The notes: generated by a model from the sequence alone, not told the origin. 64,000 nt of DNA from Closterium sp. NIES-65 (GCA_948144175.1 CANXME010001258.1:2961001-3025000); one strand, 5' to 3'; positions 30,156-41,498 are shown, counted from the stretch's first letter. Numbers and translations: made by a program.

Positions 30156-33100
30156 AAAAACAGATCCGAAAGCGTCAGCGCAATCTGGACCGAATCGAAA
30201 TTGAAGGACAGCATTGGGCGCGAGATTTGGAGAATCAAGGGCGAAATCCCAAGCCCCTTGACCGAAATTTGTCAGAGGAATTCGCCGAGGAAAAGAAAAC
30301 CTCCGCGAAAACAGACTTGACCAAGACGGGAACTCTCCAATCCGACCCCGGAAAAAAACAGAATTCGTTAAAGTTATCTTTCAAAGATGCTTTAATGAAG
30401 ACTGGCGATTTTCGCGGGTCCGGAGCCATAAACAAATTCCGGGAAGAACTCCAGAGGAAGCAAACAATTAAAGAAGTGGTACCGGTGCCTACGGAGCTGG
30501 GGAAAAAATTAAGGAGTGTGGAAAGGAGTAGACCTTTTCACGGCGTCAACGTCCTCTCCCGGAACCAGCCCAAGACAACTCTCCACTCCCCACGGAAGAA
30601 GTCTATGGAGCTGAAGCAGCTGAAGAGGCAGCTGGGAGTTCAAAAGAAGCTGCAGAAACTCCGAAAACCCCTCCAGGATGCATCCAGTGGATCGCAGGCG
30701 TCGACCGGATCCACCCCCTCAGGGTCAACTTGTACGGTTACTACCTCTACTCCTGGCGTTGGAGAAGAGCCTTTCTCCACGCAGCCCAGGCCAGCTAGTT
30801 GTCCAGAAGAAAGCAGTGGAACCACGGTGTGTACTGAATATTGGGATGTACCCTATGATCCTATTAATGAGACTATTTTTGGGTACTCCGAGCAACGCTC
30901 ACCACTCCTGCTCGAGGTGATCTGCAACGGACAGCGCCTCCAAGCACTCGTGGACAGCGGGGCGTCGCACAGCGTCTATGACAAAAAGGCAATCGATCGA
31001 CTCGGAAGTGACATCAAGTCCTCAAGCTTCTCTGCAAAAATGGTGGATGGCAGTAAGCTACCTATCTACGGGGAAACACGGTTGCTACTCCAGATTGGAC
31101 CCCTTCGATGGAAGCCTGCTCTCCCCGTCACAAATATCAAAGGACTCGACATAATCTTCGGGAGAGACTTTCTTAAAAAGTTCAACCCCGAGATCAACTG
31201 GGTTAACCAGACGGCCAACATCAACAACAACGGGAGGAAAATCAGCCTTCCCAAATGGGACGACACGGGAAATATTCCAGTCGAGACACTCGCACGCTTT
31301 GAAAAGGACGTCAAACAGACCACGGCGGGATTCATGGCGATAGTCAACGAGGCAGACAACGGAGAGAAGCAGACCCAGGAACTTCCTCCAGCAGTCAAGA
31401 CAATTCTTGAAGAGTTCCAGGACGTTCTCCCCGACGATTTACCTGATCAGCTACCGCCATACCGGACACATCAACACGAGATCGTAGAAGAGCCGGGGTC
31501 CAAGCCAACATTTCGAGCACCATACCGGCTGAGCCCGACAGAGCTTGCCGATATGAAAAAACAAATAGAGTATCTCCTGGAGAAAGGGCTGATTCGACCT
31601 TCGACTTCGCCGTACGGAGCTCCAGTTCTCTTCACTCCGAAGCCAGACGGAAGTCTGCGAATGTGCATCGACTACCGAGCCTTGAACAAGCAGACTGTAA
31701 AAAATAAATACCCGATACCACGGATCGACGACTTACTCGATCAACTTCGCGGTGCTACGGTATTCTCCAAGCTCGACCTCAGATCGGGATACTGGCAAAT
31801 TCGTATGGCGGACAACTCTATCCACAAAACCGCTTTTCGAACTCGGTACGGGTCATACGAGTATCTCGTGATGCCATTCGGACTCACTAACGCACCAGCC
31901 ACATTTCAGGCAGAAATGAACCACATCCTTCGGCCCCTTCTGGACGAGTGCGTGGTGGTATATTTGGACGATATCCTGATCTACTCGAAAGATATGAAGC
32001 AGCACGTTGAGCATCTACGACGGGTGTTTGAAATTCTTCGACGAGAACGCTTCTACGTGAAACTATCTAAGAGCGAGTTTGCATTGAAAAAAGTCCAGTT
32101 CCTTGGACATATGGTGAGCGCTCAAGGAGTTCACGTGGATCCTAAGAAGATCGAAGCAGTGCGAACGTGGAAGACCCCTGAGAACGTGAAGGAGTTACAA
32201 CAGTTCCTTGGATTCGCCAACTACTACAACCGGTTCGTACCGAACTACGCCAAGATTGCCGCACCATTAACGAACCTGCTGAAGAAGAATACACCATATC
32301 AATGGGAGGCGAAGCACCAGGAAGCCGTGGAACAACTTAAAACCGCACTCACGTCCGCACCTGTTCTTATCCTGCCAGACACTGAACTTGACTATGTCAT
32401 CGAGGCCGATGCTAGCGATGAAGCAGTGGGCGCAGTACTCATGCAGGATCAAGGGAGGGGACTACAACCCATTGCATACCTCAGTAAAAAACTTCACGGG
32501 GCAGAACTCAATTACCCCATCCATGACAAAGAGGCCCTCGCCATCGTCAACGCGTTTAAGGCATGGAGGTGTTATCTCGAAGGAAGAAAAACGACTGTCT
32601 ACACCGACCACTGCAGCCTCAAGTACCTGAAGACCCAACCAACACTCTCCAGGCGGCAGGTCCGGTGGATTGACTTTCTCGAAACCCACTTCCATTACGA
32701 CATCGTGTATAAGCCGGGGCACAAGAACAAGGCAGACGCACTGAGTCGCCCTGCACACGTTGCCGCCTTACAAATCGATGGCATGAACCCACTTCTGAAG
32801 GGACTCTTCACGCATGGATACACCATCGACCCCGAAGTCTCTGTAGCAGAAAAGCGCCATCTTCTACATTGGGATCAAGACATCGCATACCGCAAGGGCT
32901 CCACAAAAATATGGGTACCTAATTACCCTCCCTTACGCCAGCTACTGCTCGAAGAATATCATGATGTTCTCTACGCAGGCCACTTCGGTAGTAACAAGAC
33001 GCTTGCCGGTATTGCGAAGCATTATTATTGGCCCCACATGGCGGATGACGTACAAAAATTCGTCACCTCGTGCGACACATGCCAACGGATGAAGAGCAGC

Positions 33101-34231
33101 AAACAGAAGAAAGCAGGATTACTACAGCCTCTTCCAGTCCCTGAACAGCCTTGGCAAGTGGTTAGCCTCGACTTCATCACCGGGTTACCACCTACCAAAG
33201 CTGGTTACGACGCCATTCTAGTCGTCATCGACAAATTCTCCAAAATGGGACACTTCATTCCGACACACACAACGGCTCGCGTCGAGGAGACAGCGCAAAT
33301 ATTCTTCCGCTACGTCATCTCACAACATGGCATTCCAACCCCGCTGATCTCCGACAGAGACCCGAAATTCACGAGTAAATTCTGGAAGGAGCTCATGTCG
33401 CTCATGGGGACCAAACTCGCCATGTCATCAGCCTATCATCCCCAAACGGATGGTCAGACAGAGCGCCTCAACCAGATTGTCGAACAGCTTCTGCGAGCAG
33501 CGTGTAAGGACGATATCTCTAAATGGGATGCACATCTGCCGGTTCTCGAGTTTGCGTACAACAACGCCACGCACGCCGCAACAGGGCAAACTCCTTTTTT
33601 CCCCTGTTACGGTCGCAACCCACTCACGCCTCAGAAACCAACAGTACCCGCCACGGTGCAACCCGCACATGACTTCATTTCCACTATGCACCAATTGTGG
33701 GAGCGCACGCATAAACGTCTTCTGACTATCCAGCAGCAACAAAAGAAGCTCGCTGATCGGAGTCGCAACGATCATTCCATCCAGATTGGCGATCAGGTGC
33801 TTCTGGATACACGCAATCTCGACATTAGCCATCTTCCGTCTAAGCTCCGACCTCGCTTCTGCGGACCTTTTCTCGTCGAGGCGCAGGTCACTCCAGTAAC
33901 CTTCCGCTTGCGTTTACGAGCTACCTGGAGGATTCACAATGCCTTCCATGTTCAACTTCTCAAGCCCTATCGGGACCCAAACACGGTCTTCAAAGGTCGC
34001 CAGCCGCCGCCGCCACTGCCAGTGATCGTTAATGGGGAACCCGAGTACGAAGTCGAAGCCGTTCTGGCGCACCGACAACGACGTAGCGGCACCTTGGAGT
34101 TCTTGATTCGTTGGAAAGGCTATGATCCTTCCAAGGATACCTGGGTACCTGAACACGACATGGATAATGCCCGCCGTCCTCTACAGGACTACCTTGTCAA
34201 GCAGGGTGTTACTTCTACCACCCAGCTTTGA
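30113..34231 (+). CDS. Gypsy-B pol: protease, RT, RNase H, integrase, chromodomain
   Basis: Open for about 1370 codons in the -1 frame, with no AUG start needed. Protease [15 protein letters not shown] (near 30950) and [20 protein letters not shown] from about 31560: [33 protein letters not shown], catalytic [11 protein letters not shown] (about 31957). RNase [33 protein letters not shown]. Integrase: H-x-H zinc region with CDTCQRMK (about 33070), core [43 protein letters not shown]. It ends in a chromodomain ([20 protein letters not shown]), which in chromoviruses directs integration to marked chromatin. No stop or shift seen; every catalytic box is present. Confidence 0.96.
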   Translation, partial: KKRISPVIADRAGEKKQIRKRQRNLDRIEIEGQHWARDLENQGRNPKPLDRNLSEEFAEEKKTSAKTDLTKTGTLQSDPGKKQNSLKLSFKDALMKTGDFRGSGAINKFREELQRKQTIKEVVPVPTELGKKLRSVERSRPFHGVNVLSRNQPKTTLHSPRKKSMELKQLKRQLGVQKKLQKLRKPLQDASSGSQASTGSTPSGSTCTVTTSTPGVGEEPFSTQPRPASCPEESSGTTVCTEYWDVPYDPINETIFGYSEQRSPLLLEVICNGQRLQALVDSGASHSVYDKKAIDRLGSDIKSSSFSAKMVDGSKLPIYGETRLLLQIGPLRWKPALPVTNIKGLDIIFGRDFLKKFNPEINWVNQTANINNNGRKISLPKWDDTGNIPVETLARFEKDVKQTTAGFMAIVNEADNGEKQTQELPPAVKTILEEFQDVLPDDLPDQLPPYRTHQHEIVEEPGSKPTFRAPYRLSPTELADMKKQIEYLLEKGLIRPSTSPYGAPVLFTPKPDGSLRMCIDYRALNKQTVKNKYPIPRIDDLLDQLRGATVFSKLDLRSGYWQIRMADNSIHKTAFRTRYGSYEYLVMPFGLTNAPATFQAEMNHILRPLLDECVVVYLDDILIYSKDMKQHVEHLRRVFEILRRERFYVKLSKSEFALKKVQFLGHMVSAQGVHVDPKKIEAVRTWKTPENVKELQQFLGFANYYNRFVPNYAKIAAPLTNLLKKNTPYQWEAKHQEAVEQLKTALTSAPVLILPDTELDYVIEADASDEAVGAVLMQDQGRGLQPIAYLSKKLHGAELNYPIHDKEALAIVNAFKAWRCYLEGRKTTVYTDHCSLKYLKTQPTLSRRQVRWIDFLETHFHYDIVYKPGHKNKADALSRPAHVAALQIDGMNPLLKGLFTHGYTIDPEVSVAEKRHLLHWDQDIAYRKGSTKIWVPNYPPLRQLLLEEYHDVLYAGHFGSNKTLAGIAKHYYWPHMADDVQKFVTSCDTCQRMKSSKQKKAGLLQPLPVPEQPWQVVSLDFITGLPPTKAGYDAILVVIDKFSKMGHFIPTHTTARVEETAQIFFRYVISQHGIPTPLISDRDPKFTSKFWKELMSLMGTKLAMSSAYHPQTDGQTERLNQIVEQLLRAACKDDISKWDAHLPVLEFAYNNATHAATGQTPFFPCYGRNPLTPQKPTVPATVQPAHDFISTMHQLWERTHKRLLTIQQQQKKLADRSRNDHSIQIGDQVLLDTRNLDISHLPSKLRPRFCGPFLVEAQVTPVTFRLRLRATWRIHNAFHVQLLKPYRDPNTVFKGRQPPPPLPVIVNGEPEYEVEAVLAHRQRRSGTLEFLIRWKGYDPSKDTWVPEHDMDNARRPLQDYLVKQGVTSTTQL

Positions 34232-34241
34232 GGGGGGGAAG

Positions 34242-34644
34242 TGTGAGAGGACGTCCCCGTTATAATATTTTCTCACTATTATATTTTTCCATTATCCCAT
34301 TCTCCCTTTTTCTCCTCTTTATTCTGGTCTTTATCTCATCTCAATCGGCCTAATATTCTATTTTCTAGAGCCTTCTATTTATTTCTCTTATTTCCTACTT
34401 TTCCCACCGACATACCTATTATACGGCACCGACAGCGCTGACAGTGGTGTATACGGTGTAATCTGGGCGTAATCCCAAGTGCCAATAGACTTGCGTGCTT
34501 ATGCGCACTTGTGATTGTAGTATCGGGAAGGGTGTGTTCCCGAAGGTTCGTTTTATCTCGTTTATCCTTGTACTTTCCGAGTATAAATAGGCCTTGTATT
34601 CAGTTTTAGTGACAAGTTTCGATTGAGAATTCGATCCTGTGACA
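34242..34644 (+). repeat. Gypsy-B 3' LTR
   Basis: 403 bases, 5 substitutions from 26859-27261. TATAAATA at 34582-34589. Preceded by polypurine tract GAGGGGGGGAAG and followed by AACTC. Confidence 0.96.
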
Positions 34645-34649
34645 AACTC

Positions 34650-35202
34650 CAGCAGTACCACGAGCCCGAGACTCACCCCGCCGGAGGCTCCAGTACCGTG
34701 AGTACCACTCACGCAGCTGCTGCAAAGAGGGAGGTTCTCCAGGCGCCTCACAGTCAACTGCAACACCACCAGGCTCAGCACCCCCAGGCTCAGCAACTCC
34801 AGGCGCAGTACCCCTAGACTCAGCAACGCCAGGCTCAGTACCCCCAAACCCAGCACCCCCAGGCTCAGCACCCCCAGGATCAGCACCCCCAGACTCAGCA
34901 CCCCCAGGCTCCGCCCGCTCAGGCTCTGCACGCTCAGGCTCCGCACGCTCAGGCTCAGCACCTCCAGCAGGACGCGAGTCGACAGCTACCTCGGCAGGCT
35001 CAACCGGGTCTACCTGAGAGACACCTCAGGGAGCGGCACCCTGAGGGGGGAGGGGGTCTACCACTGCAGCAGCTGGCGCGAGGAAGAGAGGCGGGGGAGG
35101 GAGCGGGGCAGTGCGGTAGGGGAAGAGGCGGTAGAAGGGCACGGACTCGTCAAAAGTGACGTCCTGAGAGGGGAAGACTCGGTGCGAGGCGGGGTGGTAA
35201 AA
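34650..35202 (-). pseudogene. Copia-4 integrase-RT linker with GGAEP-type repeats
   Basis: Read on the minus strand from the integrase end: FYHPASHRVFPSQDVTFDES, FYRLFPYRTA, a TGA near 35022, PVEPAEVAVDSRPAGG, then tandem [10 protein letters not shown] units (DNA unit CTCAGCACCCCCAGG on the plus strand, 34770-34960), ending in a LQQLREWYSRYW motif just before the Gypsy-B junction. The repeats match the linker arrays of Copia-3, -6 and -7. Confidence 0.82.
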
Positions 35203-36950
35203 CTACCAGCCAGACGCATCCGGGACAAAGCCAAGAAAGACACAGGGAGCAGTGCGGGAGGAGAGCTTGTCCGCAGACGTGTCGCGAACAAAAGCTTGGG
35301 ATCCCCAGACACGGAAGCGTGACGCATCGCCAACCTCCCCCGTCCACAGCAGTGTGGGCGAGGTCTCCGGAGCGGAGACACGGGGCCAGAGGTTGAGCTG
35401 ATGCGCAGCGTACCGGACCGCAAACGGCCACAGAAAGTGGGGGGCAGCCGCGTGGACTAAGGAGGTATGAGCGACCTCCATGACCAAGCCAATGCGGCGC
35501 TCAGCAACCCCATTCTGCTGTGGAGAGGCCGGGAGCGTGAACGACTGGCGAATGCCATGCTCGGCACAGTAGGCTGCCAAGAGGTCGGAGGAGAACTCGC
35601 CACCTCTGTCAGAGTGCAAGCGCAGAACAGGAAACTCCGAGCGAAAACGCTCTCGCAGCTGAAGACGTGCTGTGCCGATCCAAGGGATCAGAACATCAGG
35701 GACTTCACCCTTGGTGCGCAAGGGGAAGACCGTGGTGTAGCGCGAGTAGTCGTCAACGACGATCAAGAAGTACCTCTCCTGGCCCTGACCACGGACGCGG
35801 GCTGGGCCCCACACGTCCATGTGGAGCGTCTGCAAAGGAGCAGTCGTCGGGGGGAACGAGGAGGAGTGAGGGGCAGCGCGCTGCCGCCCCTTGACACAGG
35901 GAAGACAAGGAGGAGCAAGGGAGGGTGGGAGGGGAGGGAGTACCCGAGGAAGACCAGAGACAAGGTACCGGGCGTGCATGCCCCGAAGGCACTGCACTGA
36001 CGGGTGACCAAGTCGGTGGTGCCAGAGGACAGTCTTGTGCGCTAGAGAGCGACACGAGCAGGGGGCAGAGAGCTGACCTGACGCAGACGCAGACGCAGAC
36101 GCCGCTACCTGAGGGGACTCAGTGGTCAGTGTGTACAGGTCCGACCCCGGCTGCCGAGTGAAGGTAGCCAGGTGACGGCCCGTCCGAGCACACGTGCAGT
36201 GTGTCACACGCTCGTAGGCAGGGGTGAACTGGTGAACACCCCCATCCTGAAGCGCACAACCCGCCACCAAGTTCGTAGAGAACGAGGGGAGGTGGAGACC
36301 TGACAGTGTGCCCGACGGGACAGCAGGACAAGGAAGGACATTGGAGGAGGTCGCAATGACCGGACCCCCAGAGGGGTCAGCGAGCGAGACAGCGACTGGT
36401 CGAGCAAGAGGCTCAAGAGCAGTGCGGTCACGAAAGAAACAGCGCGAAGCGCCTGAGTCTAGAGTGAAGGTGTGCCGTGCCTCAGTGGACTCAGTAGCAC
36501 CTCGGGTGGCGGACACACACGCACCTAGAGCAGTAGCCTCACCAGTACCTGGGGCAGCAGACACGCAAGCACCTAGGGCGGTAGCCTCACTCGTGCGGAT
36601 GCCTGGGTCAGGCGGAACACTCAGGTACTGGTCCTCCTCTCCACTAATAGTCAATGCATACATTGCTTTGAGAATAACATCAAAATCAAGAGCATAGATA
36701 TCGATATCCTTCTTGAGGAGATCAGCCCACTGAGGGAGCTCAGGAGCGTCAGGAAACTGAGCACGCCAAGCGTCATCTAGGCGAGAGAAGCAGCGCTGCG
36801 AAGTGTGCGCCCTCCCGCACGTCTGTCCCTTGCGGCGACCAGTGCGGATGACGTACGTGCAGCTAAGGCTACCCCCCCCACCCCCGTGCTGTAAGTACCA
36901 CTCACGAAGCTCCTGGGAGGACTGAGGGTGCTGCGCACTCTGGCCAGTGC
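35203..36950 (-). pseudogene. Copia-4 zinc motif, protease and integrase
   Basis: The frame holds SSQELREWYLQHGG (about 36910), a Cys/His cluster C-x13-C-x3-H-x4-C (SCTYVIRTGRRKGQTC) at about 36870, protease FTLDSGASRCFF at about 36470, pre-integrase LWHHRLGHPS, PCLPCVKGRQR, and DDE core HMDVWGPARVRGQ, LHSDRGGEFSS, SPQQNGVAERRIG. It ends at a TAG in FVPDASGW-stop-FYH where related copies have CAG. The Gly-rich tract before it separates it by a frame change from the gag at 37101-37959. Confidence 0.9.
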
Positions 36951-37098
36951 CAGAGCCTCCACGACCACCACCGCCGCCTCCACCACGACCACCACCGCCC
37001 CTGCCGCCGCCACGTCCACTGCCGCCACCACCACCGCCCCCACCGCGGCCACCACCGCCGCCGCTGCCTCCACCACCTCCACCGCTGCCACTAGCCCC

Positions 37099-37959
37099 TC
37101 ATGCCCCGCCACCGCCCCCGCCGCTGCCACCACCCCCACCACCACCTCCCCCGCCGTCACCCCCACCGCCCTTGCCTCCCCTGCCCTTGCCGCTGCGGCG
37201 CCCGCTGGGAGCGGACGCAGAGCCGACCTGCTCAGCACCAAGAAGGTCGACAGCAGCAGCAGAGGCGACAGAGGGGAGGAGGGGGGAGGGGGAACACCCC
37301 TCGAAGAAAGGGGTGCGGGGGTCGCCACGAGAGGCACCTACAGCTACAATACTCTTCTCAGCTGCAAGTAGTTCCTTCTCTAGGGCGGCAATGGTGAGCT
37401 CAGTGGGACAGCGAGCTAGGAAGTGGTCCCTGACTGTACGCAGAGTGTCAGGGAGGCGGGTGACTAGGTGGTAGAGAGTGAGCCAGAGCGGGGGAGGGTT
37501 GGAGGCAAGAAACTCAGCGGGCATGGCTGCACGGAAGCGGGCATCACTAGTACGGAGGCGAGTGATGAGGTCAGCGACTGTCTGGAAAGCGGACAGGTCG
37601 GGGAACAGGTAGGGAAGGGAGAGACGGCCTAGTGCAGCTGAGGCCGGGGAGGAGTAGCGCGCAACTACAGCAGTGTACAGGGCATGCGCTGTCTGATGCT
37701 GGCCGAAGTGCTCACGCTCATCGACTGGCAGGGAGTTGCGAATGGCAAAGCGGGCGTGGGCATCGCGAGTCTTCCACTGCGAGCGAGCAGTAGCGGTAGC
37801 AGTAGTAGCAGGAGCAGGGACTGTGCCTAGTGCGTGATCGTACAGCAAGATATCCTCTCTGGCAGTGAGCTGGAGGAACAGGTGCAGATCATCGAGCCAG
37901 GTATCAAACTTAATCGGGCGGCCCTCAGAATCGAACGAGAGAACTGTAGGGCTAGCCAT
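37099..37959 (-). CDS. Copia-4 gag, capsid-type domain
   Basis: The ATG at 37959 (MASPTVLSFDSEGRPIKFDT) starts about 286 codons of copia-type Gag: WLDDLHLFLQL, LLYDHALG, SQWKTRDAHARFAIRNSLP, HALYTAVVARYSS, LVTRLPDTLRTVRDHFLARCP, LTIAALEKELLAAEKSIVAVG. It ends in a Gly-rich run encoded by a GCCACCACC-type repeat. Protease follows in another frame, either by frameshifting in the Gly tract or by slippage mutation. Copia-7 has the homologous protein; Copia-3 and Copia-6 do not. Confidence 0.85.
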   Translation of the reverse strand: MASPTVLSFDSEGRPIKFDTWLDDLHLFLQLTAREDILLYDHALGTVPAPATTATATARSQWKTRDAHARFAIRNSLPVDEREHFGQHQTAHALYTAVVARYSSPASAALGRLSLPYLFPDLSAFQTVADLITRLRTSDARFRAAMPAEFLASNPPPLWLTLYHLVTRLPDTLRTVRDHFLARCPTELTIAALEKELLAAEKSIVAVGASRGDPRTPFFEGCSPSPLLPSVASAAAVDLLGAEQVGSASAPSGRRSGKGRGGKGGGGDGGGGGGGGGGSGGGGGGA

Positions 37960-38029
37960 AGCTGAAGTAGCAGTAGCAGCAGTGGTGGTAGTAGCAGTAG
38001 CAGTAGCAGTAGCAGTGCTGTGCACAGGT

Positions 38030-38500
38030 AAGTAGGGCGCGGCTCGGCTAGGGCGGCGCGGCTCGGCTAGGGCGGCGCGACTCAGCTAGGGCGGCGCGAC
38101 TCGGCTAGGGCGGCGCGGCTCGGCTGGGGCGGCGCGGCTCGGCTGGGTCACGCGGTTCGGTTCGGGTCGCGCCGTGCGGCTCGGTCGTAGAGGGGCGAGC
38201 GCGGGGCCAAAAGGGGGGGCCGTGAGAGGCTAGCGCGGGGCCTGCAGGGGACGTGGGAGGCTAGCGCGGGGCCGACGGGGGCCTTAGGAGGCTAGCGCGG
38301 GGCCGATCGGGGGCCTTAGGAGGCTAGCGCGGGGCTAGCGTGGGGCCGACGGGGGCTTAGGAGGCTAGCGCGGGGCCGATCAGGGGCCTTAGGAGGCTAG
38401 CGCGGGGCTAGCGTGGGGCCGACGGGGGCCTTAGGAGGTTAGCGCGGGGCCGATCGGGGGGCGTGAGAGGCTAGCGCGGGGCCATACAGGGCCTTGAGAA
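38030..38500 (-). repeat. Copia-4 leader tandem arrays
   Basis: Two arrays: about six units of roughly 24 bases with GGCTCGGCTAGGGCGGCGC (38037-38160), and about nine units of 29-31 bases with GAGGCTAGCGCGGGGCC (38220-38480). Between primer site and gag, the same position as the arrays in Copia-3, -6 and -7, but with a different unit sequence. Confidence 0.8.
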
Positions 38501-38610
38501 GGAGGCGCTCGAGGCGCAGGAAAAAGAACGGCGGCGCACGAGGGCGCGGCTAGCGGAAACGGTGGGCCCTATCGTTTCGGTCCTAGGTGGAACCTAGGCT
38601 CGTAATACCA

Positions 38611-38745
38611 TGTCAGAATGAGAAACGAGAATGAGGAGTGACTAGCAGGAACAGCAGTACAAATATGTCAAACCCTAATCTGGTGTACCCTTTATGGTGT
38701 GACCCACTACAGCCTAGAACCACACAAACATATAAATGTTTGACA
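38611..38745 (-). repeat. Copia-4 5' LTR
   Basis: 135 bases, TGTCAGAATGAG...AATGTTTGACA in plus orientation. The minus-strand primer site TGGTATTACGAGC lies at 38610-38598. Confidence 0.92.
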
Positions 38746-39085
38746 GCGGCCGCCGGGTTCTCCGCTTGTCTTCAAGGCGCGTTATGTGGCTCGTGGCTTC
38801 AGTCCGCGGCAGGGAGTTGACTACTTTCAGACCTTCTCTCCCACCCCGAAGATGACCACTCTTCGGGTACTGCTGCACATAGCTGCTCACCGTGACTACG
38901 AGCTTCACTCTCTTGACTTCAGCACAGCTTTCCTGCAGGGCAGCCTGCACGAGGAGATCTGGCTGTGCCGCCCACCTTGCAGCCGTTCTACATCCTCGTG
39001 TACGTCGACGACTTGGTCTTTGCCACAGCTGACACTGCTGGACTCGCCCACGTGAAGTCCGAGCTGCAGAAGAGACACACGTGCA
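38746..39085 (+). pseudogene. Copia-3 RT, middle segment
   Basis: Continues after Copia-4 with PPGSPLVFKARYVARGFSPRQ, QTFSPTPKMTTLRVLLHIAA and HSLDFSTAFLQGSLHEEIWL. About 160 bases are missing near 38972, which joins the RPP block to the FYILVYVDD block out of frame. Cut at GTGCA (39081-39085) by Copia-5. Confidence 0.88.
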
Positions 39086-39217
39086 TGTCAAACATTATAT
39101 ATGTTATGCTTGTGTAGGCTACAGTGGGTTAGCCTATAGGGGGTACACAATTCTAAGGTTTCCTACTTGTACTCATTTCACTTCTAGTTCATTCATTCCT
39201 GTTCGCTTATTCTCACA
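39086..39217 (+). repeat. Copia-5 5' LTR
   Basis: 132 bases, TGTCAAACATTATATATG...TTCTCACA. Pairs with 40249-40380. Confidence 0.93.
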
Positions 39218-39227
39218 TGGTATCAGA

Positions 39228-39440
39228 GCAGTCTCGGGTTCGAATCCCGGTGTATGCACATGTTGGCCGCTGCCATTGTGCTCAGTCCTGGGCCTCCCAG
39301 TGTGGGGGGGTGGCAGTAGAGCTACACTGTGAGATCCCCGATCGATCCTAAGGGGGGTTACAGGCGCGTTTGCCTGGGGGGTTATGGGCGCACTGACCCG
39401 CTACTGAAACAAGCCCTTTTATCCCAGTGGTCTAGTGGTT
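39228..39440 (+). other. Copia-5 leader with tRNA-like box sequences
   Basis: GGTTCGAATCC at 39237-39247 is a perfect tRNA B-box in a small T-arm-like hairpin (CGGG...CCCG). TGGTCTAGTGG at 39428-39438 fits a tRNA A-box. They are in the wrong order (B before A), so this is not a tRNA gene. A second primer-like TGGTATCAAGAGCAC follows at 39453. They may be remnants of a tRNA-derived sequence carried in the leader. Confidence 0.4.
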
Positions 39441-39462
39441 GGGATTCTGACATGGTATCAAG

Positions 39463-40040
39463 AGCACATGGCTGCAGCGAAGAGGGTATTGCGCTACCTG
39501 TGCAGTACGTCGGGCATGGGGCTAGTGCTTGGAGGGCGGAGTCCAGTGGTCCTTACCGGCCACGCGGACGCTTCTTGGGCTGACGACCAGGCTACGCAGC
39601 GGTCGTCACAGGGTTACACCTTCAGCCTTGGTTCGGGCTCTGTCTCGTGGCGGTCTACTCGCTCGTCTTCGGTTCTCGGCTCCAGTTGTGAGGCTGAGAT
39701 CTACGCCGGGGCCATGGCTGCACAGGAGCTTCGCTGGCTCACCTACCTGCTGACTGACCTTGGAGAGCCGCCTTGTTCTCCTCCAGTGCTGTACGTAGAC
39801 AACAAGGCCATGCTGGCCTTGTGTCGAGAGCAGCGCTTGGAGCACAGAACGAAGCACATTGCTCTCCGCTACTTCCTTGCTCGTGAGCTGCAGCAGCGTG
39901 GTCAGTTGCGACTTGCGTACGTGGCCTCTGAGGCCAACACTGCTGATGTGTTCACCAAGGCACTCGCGCCTTGTGACCATCAGCGCTTTTGCACCCAGCT
40001 GGGTCTTGTGCCTGTCTTGCCTCACTTGCTCTCCTCTTGA
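39463..40040 (+). CDS. Copia-5 residual RNase H frame
   Basis: EHMAAAKRVLRYLCSTSGMG to the stop at 40038-40040 covers the RT C-terminus and RNase H: TGHADASWADDQATQRSSQG, SSCEAEIYAGAMAAQELRW, VDNKAMLALCREQRLEHRTK, ADVFTKALAPCDHQRFC. The frame is intact but has no start of its own, so it is probably not a functional protein. Junction with the leader at AGAGCACATGG suggests deletion at short shared sequence. Confidence 0.8.
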
Positions 40041-40248
40041 CTTCACTTGTACTGTGACATATATATATATACCTGCTCTTGCTTGTCTAGTTTTATATAT
40101 ATGTCTGTACTCCTGCATGTGAACTGGCCTCTGGCCCTCCTCTTGTGCTCGGACTGTGTGGTGACTTTGTGATCCACCCTGAGCTTGCTTTGCTTTGCTT
40201 GACTGGTCTTGTGACCCCTTGTTCTCCCCCACTTTGCCTATGGGGGTG

Positions 40249-40380
40249 TGTCAAACATTATATATGTTATGCTTGTGTAGGCTACAGTGGGTTAGCCTAT
40301 AGGGGGTACACAATTCTAGGGTTTCCTACTTGTACTCATTTCACTTCTAGTTCATTCATTCTTGTTCGCTTATTCTCACA
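40249..40380 (+). repeat. Copia-5 3' LTR
   Basis: 132 bases, 2 substitutions from 39086-39217. Preceded by CCTATGGGGGTG and followed by GTGCA. Confidence 0.93.
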
Positions 40381-40385
40381 GTGCA

Positions 40386-41283
40386 CAGACCTGGGTGAAC
40401 TGCGTAGCTAGCTTGGCTTGCAGATCACCCGGGACAGAGCACGCCGCACCATTACCCTGACTCAGTCACACATGGTGCAGCAGGTCCTTCAGCGCTTCGG
40501 CTTCACGTACTCCTCGCCTCAGGCCACTCCTCTGCCTACTCACCACTCGCTCTCAGCTCTGCCTTCGGATGAGTCCGTAGAGTCGAGTGGCCCGTACCCA
40601 GAGCTTGTTGGCTGCCTCATGTACCTGATGACCTGCACTCGACCTGACCTTGCATACCCTCTTAGCATTCTTGCACGCTATGTTGCTCCTGGGAGACACA
40701 GACCGGAGCACATGGCTGCAGCGAAGAGGGTGTTGCGCTACTTGTGCAGTACGTCGGGCATGGGGCTTCTGCTTGGAGGGCAGAGTCCAGTGGTCCTCAC
40801 TGGGCACGCAGACGCTTCTTGGGCTGACGACCAGGCTACGCAGCGGTCGTCACAGGGTTACACCTTCAGCCTTGGTTCCGGCTCTGTTTCGTGGCGGGCT
40901 ACCCGCTCGTCTTCTCTTCTCGGCTCCAGCTGTGAGGCTGAGATCTACGCCGGGGCCATGGCTGCACAGTAGCTTCGCTGGCTCACCTACCTGCTGACTG
41001 ACCTCCGAGAGCCGCCTCGTTCTCCTCCATTGCTGTACGTAGACAACAAGGCCATGTTGGCCTTGTGTCGAGAGCAGAGACTGGAGCACATAACGAAGCA
41101 CATTGCTCTCCGCTACTTCCTTGCTCGTGAGCTGCAGCAGCGTGGTCAGCTGCGTCTTGCGTACGTGGCCTCTGAGGCCAACACTGCTGATATCTTCACC
41201 AAGGCGCTTGCGCCTTGTGATCATTAGCGCTTCTGTACTCAGCTGGGTCTTGTGCCTGCCTTGCCTCACTTGCTCACCTCTTG
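40386..41283 (+). pseudogene. Copia-3 RT C-terminus and RNase H
   Basis: Resumes at CTDLGELRS with a TAG near 40409, then LGLQITRDRARRTITLTQSHMV, TRPDLAYPLSILARYVAPG, RNase H TGHADASWADDQATQRSSQG and SSCEAEIYAGAMAAQ-stop (TAG near 40971). VDNKAMLAL and ADIFTKALAPCDH-stop follow. Three nonsense codons in all. Ends LPHLLTS and TGA near 41283, then a 3' UTR and the TATGGGGGTG tract. Confidence 0.9.
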
Positions 41284-41498
41284 ACCTTGCTTGTACTGTT
41301 ACATATATATATACACCTGCGCTTGCTTGTCTAACCTTTTATATATATATGTACTCCTGCATGTGAACTGGCCTTGTGACCTTGACCTTGTGCTCGGAAT
41401 GTGTGGTGACTTTGTGATCCACCCTGAGATTGCTTTGCTTTGCTTTGCTTGACTGGTCTTGTGACCCCTTGTACTCCCCCACTTTGCCTATGGGGGTG

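Larger units (their letters stand above)
26859..34644 (+). mobile_element. Gypsy-B: nearly intact Ty3/gypsy chromovirus
   Basis: 403-base LTRs (26859-27261 and 34242-34644) differ at only 5 positions (98.8% identity), and AACTC target copies lie at 26854-26858 and 34645-34649. It has a primer site, gag, a -1 frameshift cassette, a single uninterrupted pol of about 1370 codons and a polypurine tract GAGGGGGGGAAG (34230-34241). Damage is limited to one nonsense codon in gag and the TRIM-2 insertion. It is inserted into the Copia-4 linker. It is the youngest large autonomous element in the nest by LTR identity. Confidence 0.96.
23828..38745 (-). mobile_element. Copia-4: Ty1/copia element with capsid-type gag, split by Gypsy-B
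   Basis: 135-base LTRs: 5' LTR 38611-38745, 3' LTR 23828-23962. Minus-strand primer site TGGTATTACGAGC follows the 5' LTR, and the polypurine tract TATGGGGGTG precedes the 3' LTR. Order: leader arrays, gag (37959-37099), zinc motif, protease, integrase (to 35203), linker, Gypsy-B insertion at 26859-34644, and RT with RNase H (to 24194). The left outer end reads AACG where the other LTR has TGTC, and no clean target duplication is visible, so that edge has eroded. It is inserted in Copia-3 RT right after GMWIFRVKR. Confidence 0.9.
39086..40380 (+). mobile_element. Copia-5: internally deleted copia derivative
   Basis: 132-base LTRs 39086-39217 and 40249-40380 (2 differences) with GTGCA target copies at 39081-39085 and 40381-40385. 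A perfect initiator-Met primer site TGGTATCAGAGCAG is at 39218. Only about 250 bases of leader and the RNase H end of pol remain; protease, integrase and RT are gone. It keeps both LTRs, primer site and the TATGGGGGTG tract, so it was mobile in trans. LTR sequence matches the Copia-6 family. Confidence 0.93.

Noticed and set aside
36928-37474. Plus-strand Pro/Thr-rich frames opposite the Copia-4 Gly-rich tract
   Set aside because: Antisense of a CCACC/GGTGG repeat encoding the Gly run of gag; no independent support.
39228-39440. tRNA gene
   Set aside because: B-box and A-box words are in reversed order about 190 bases apart and no acceptor stem can be formed, so at most tRNA-derived fragments.
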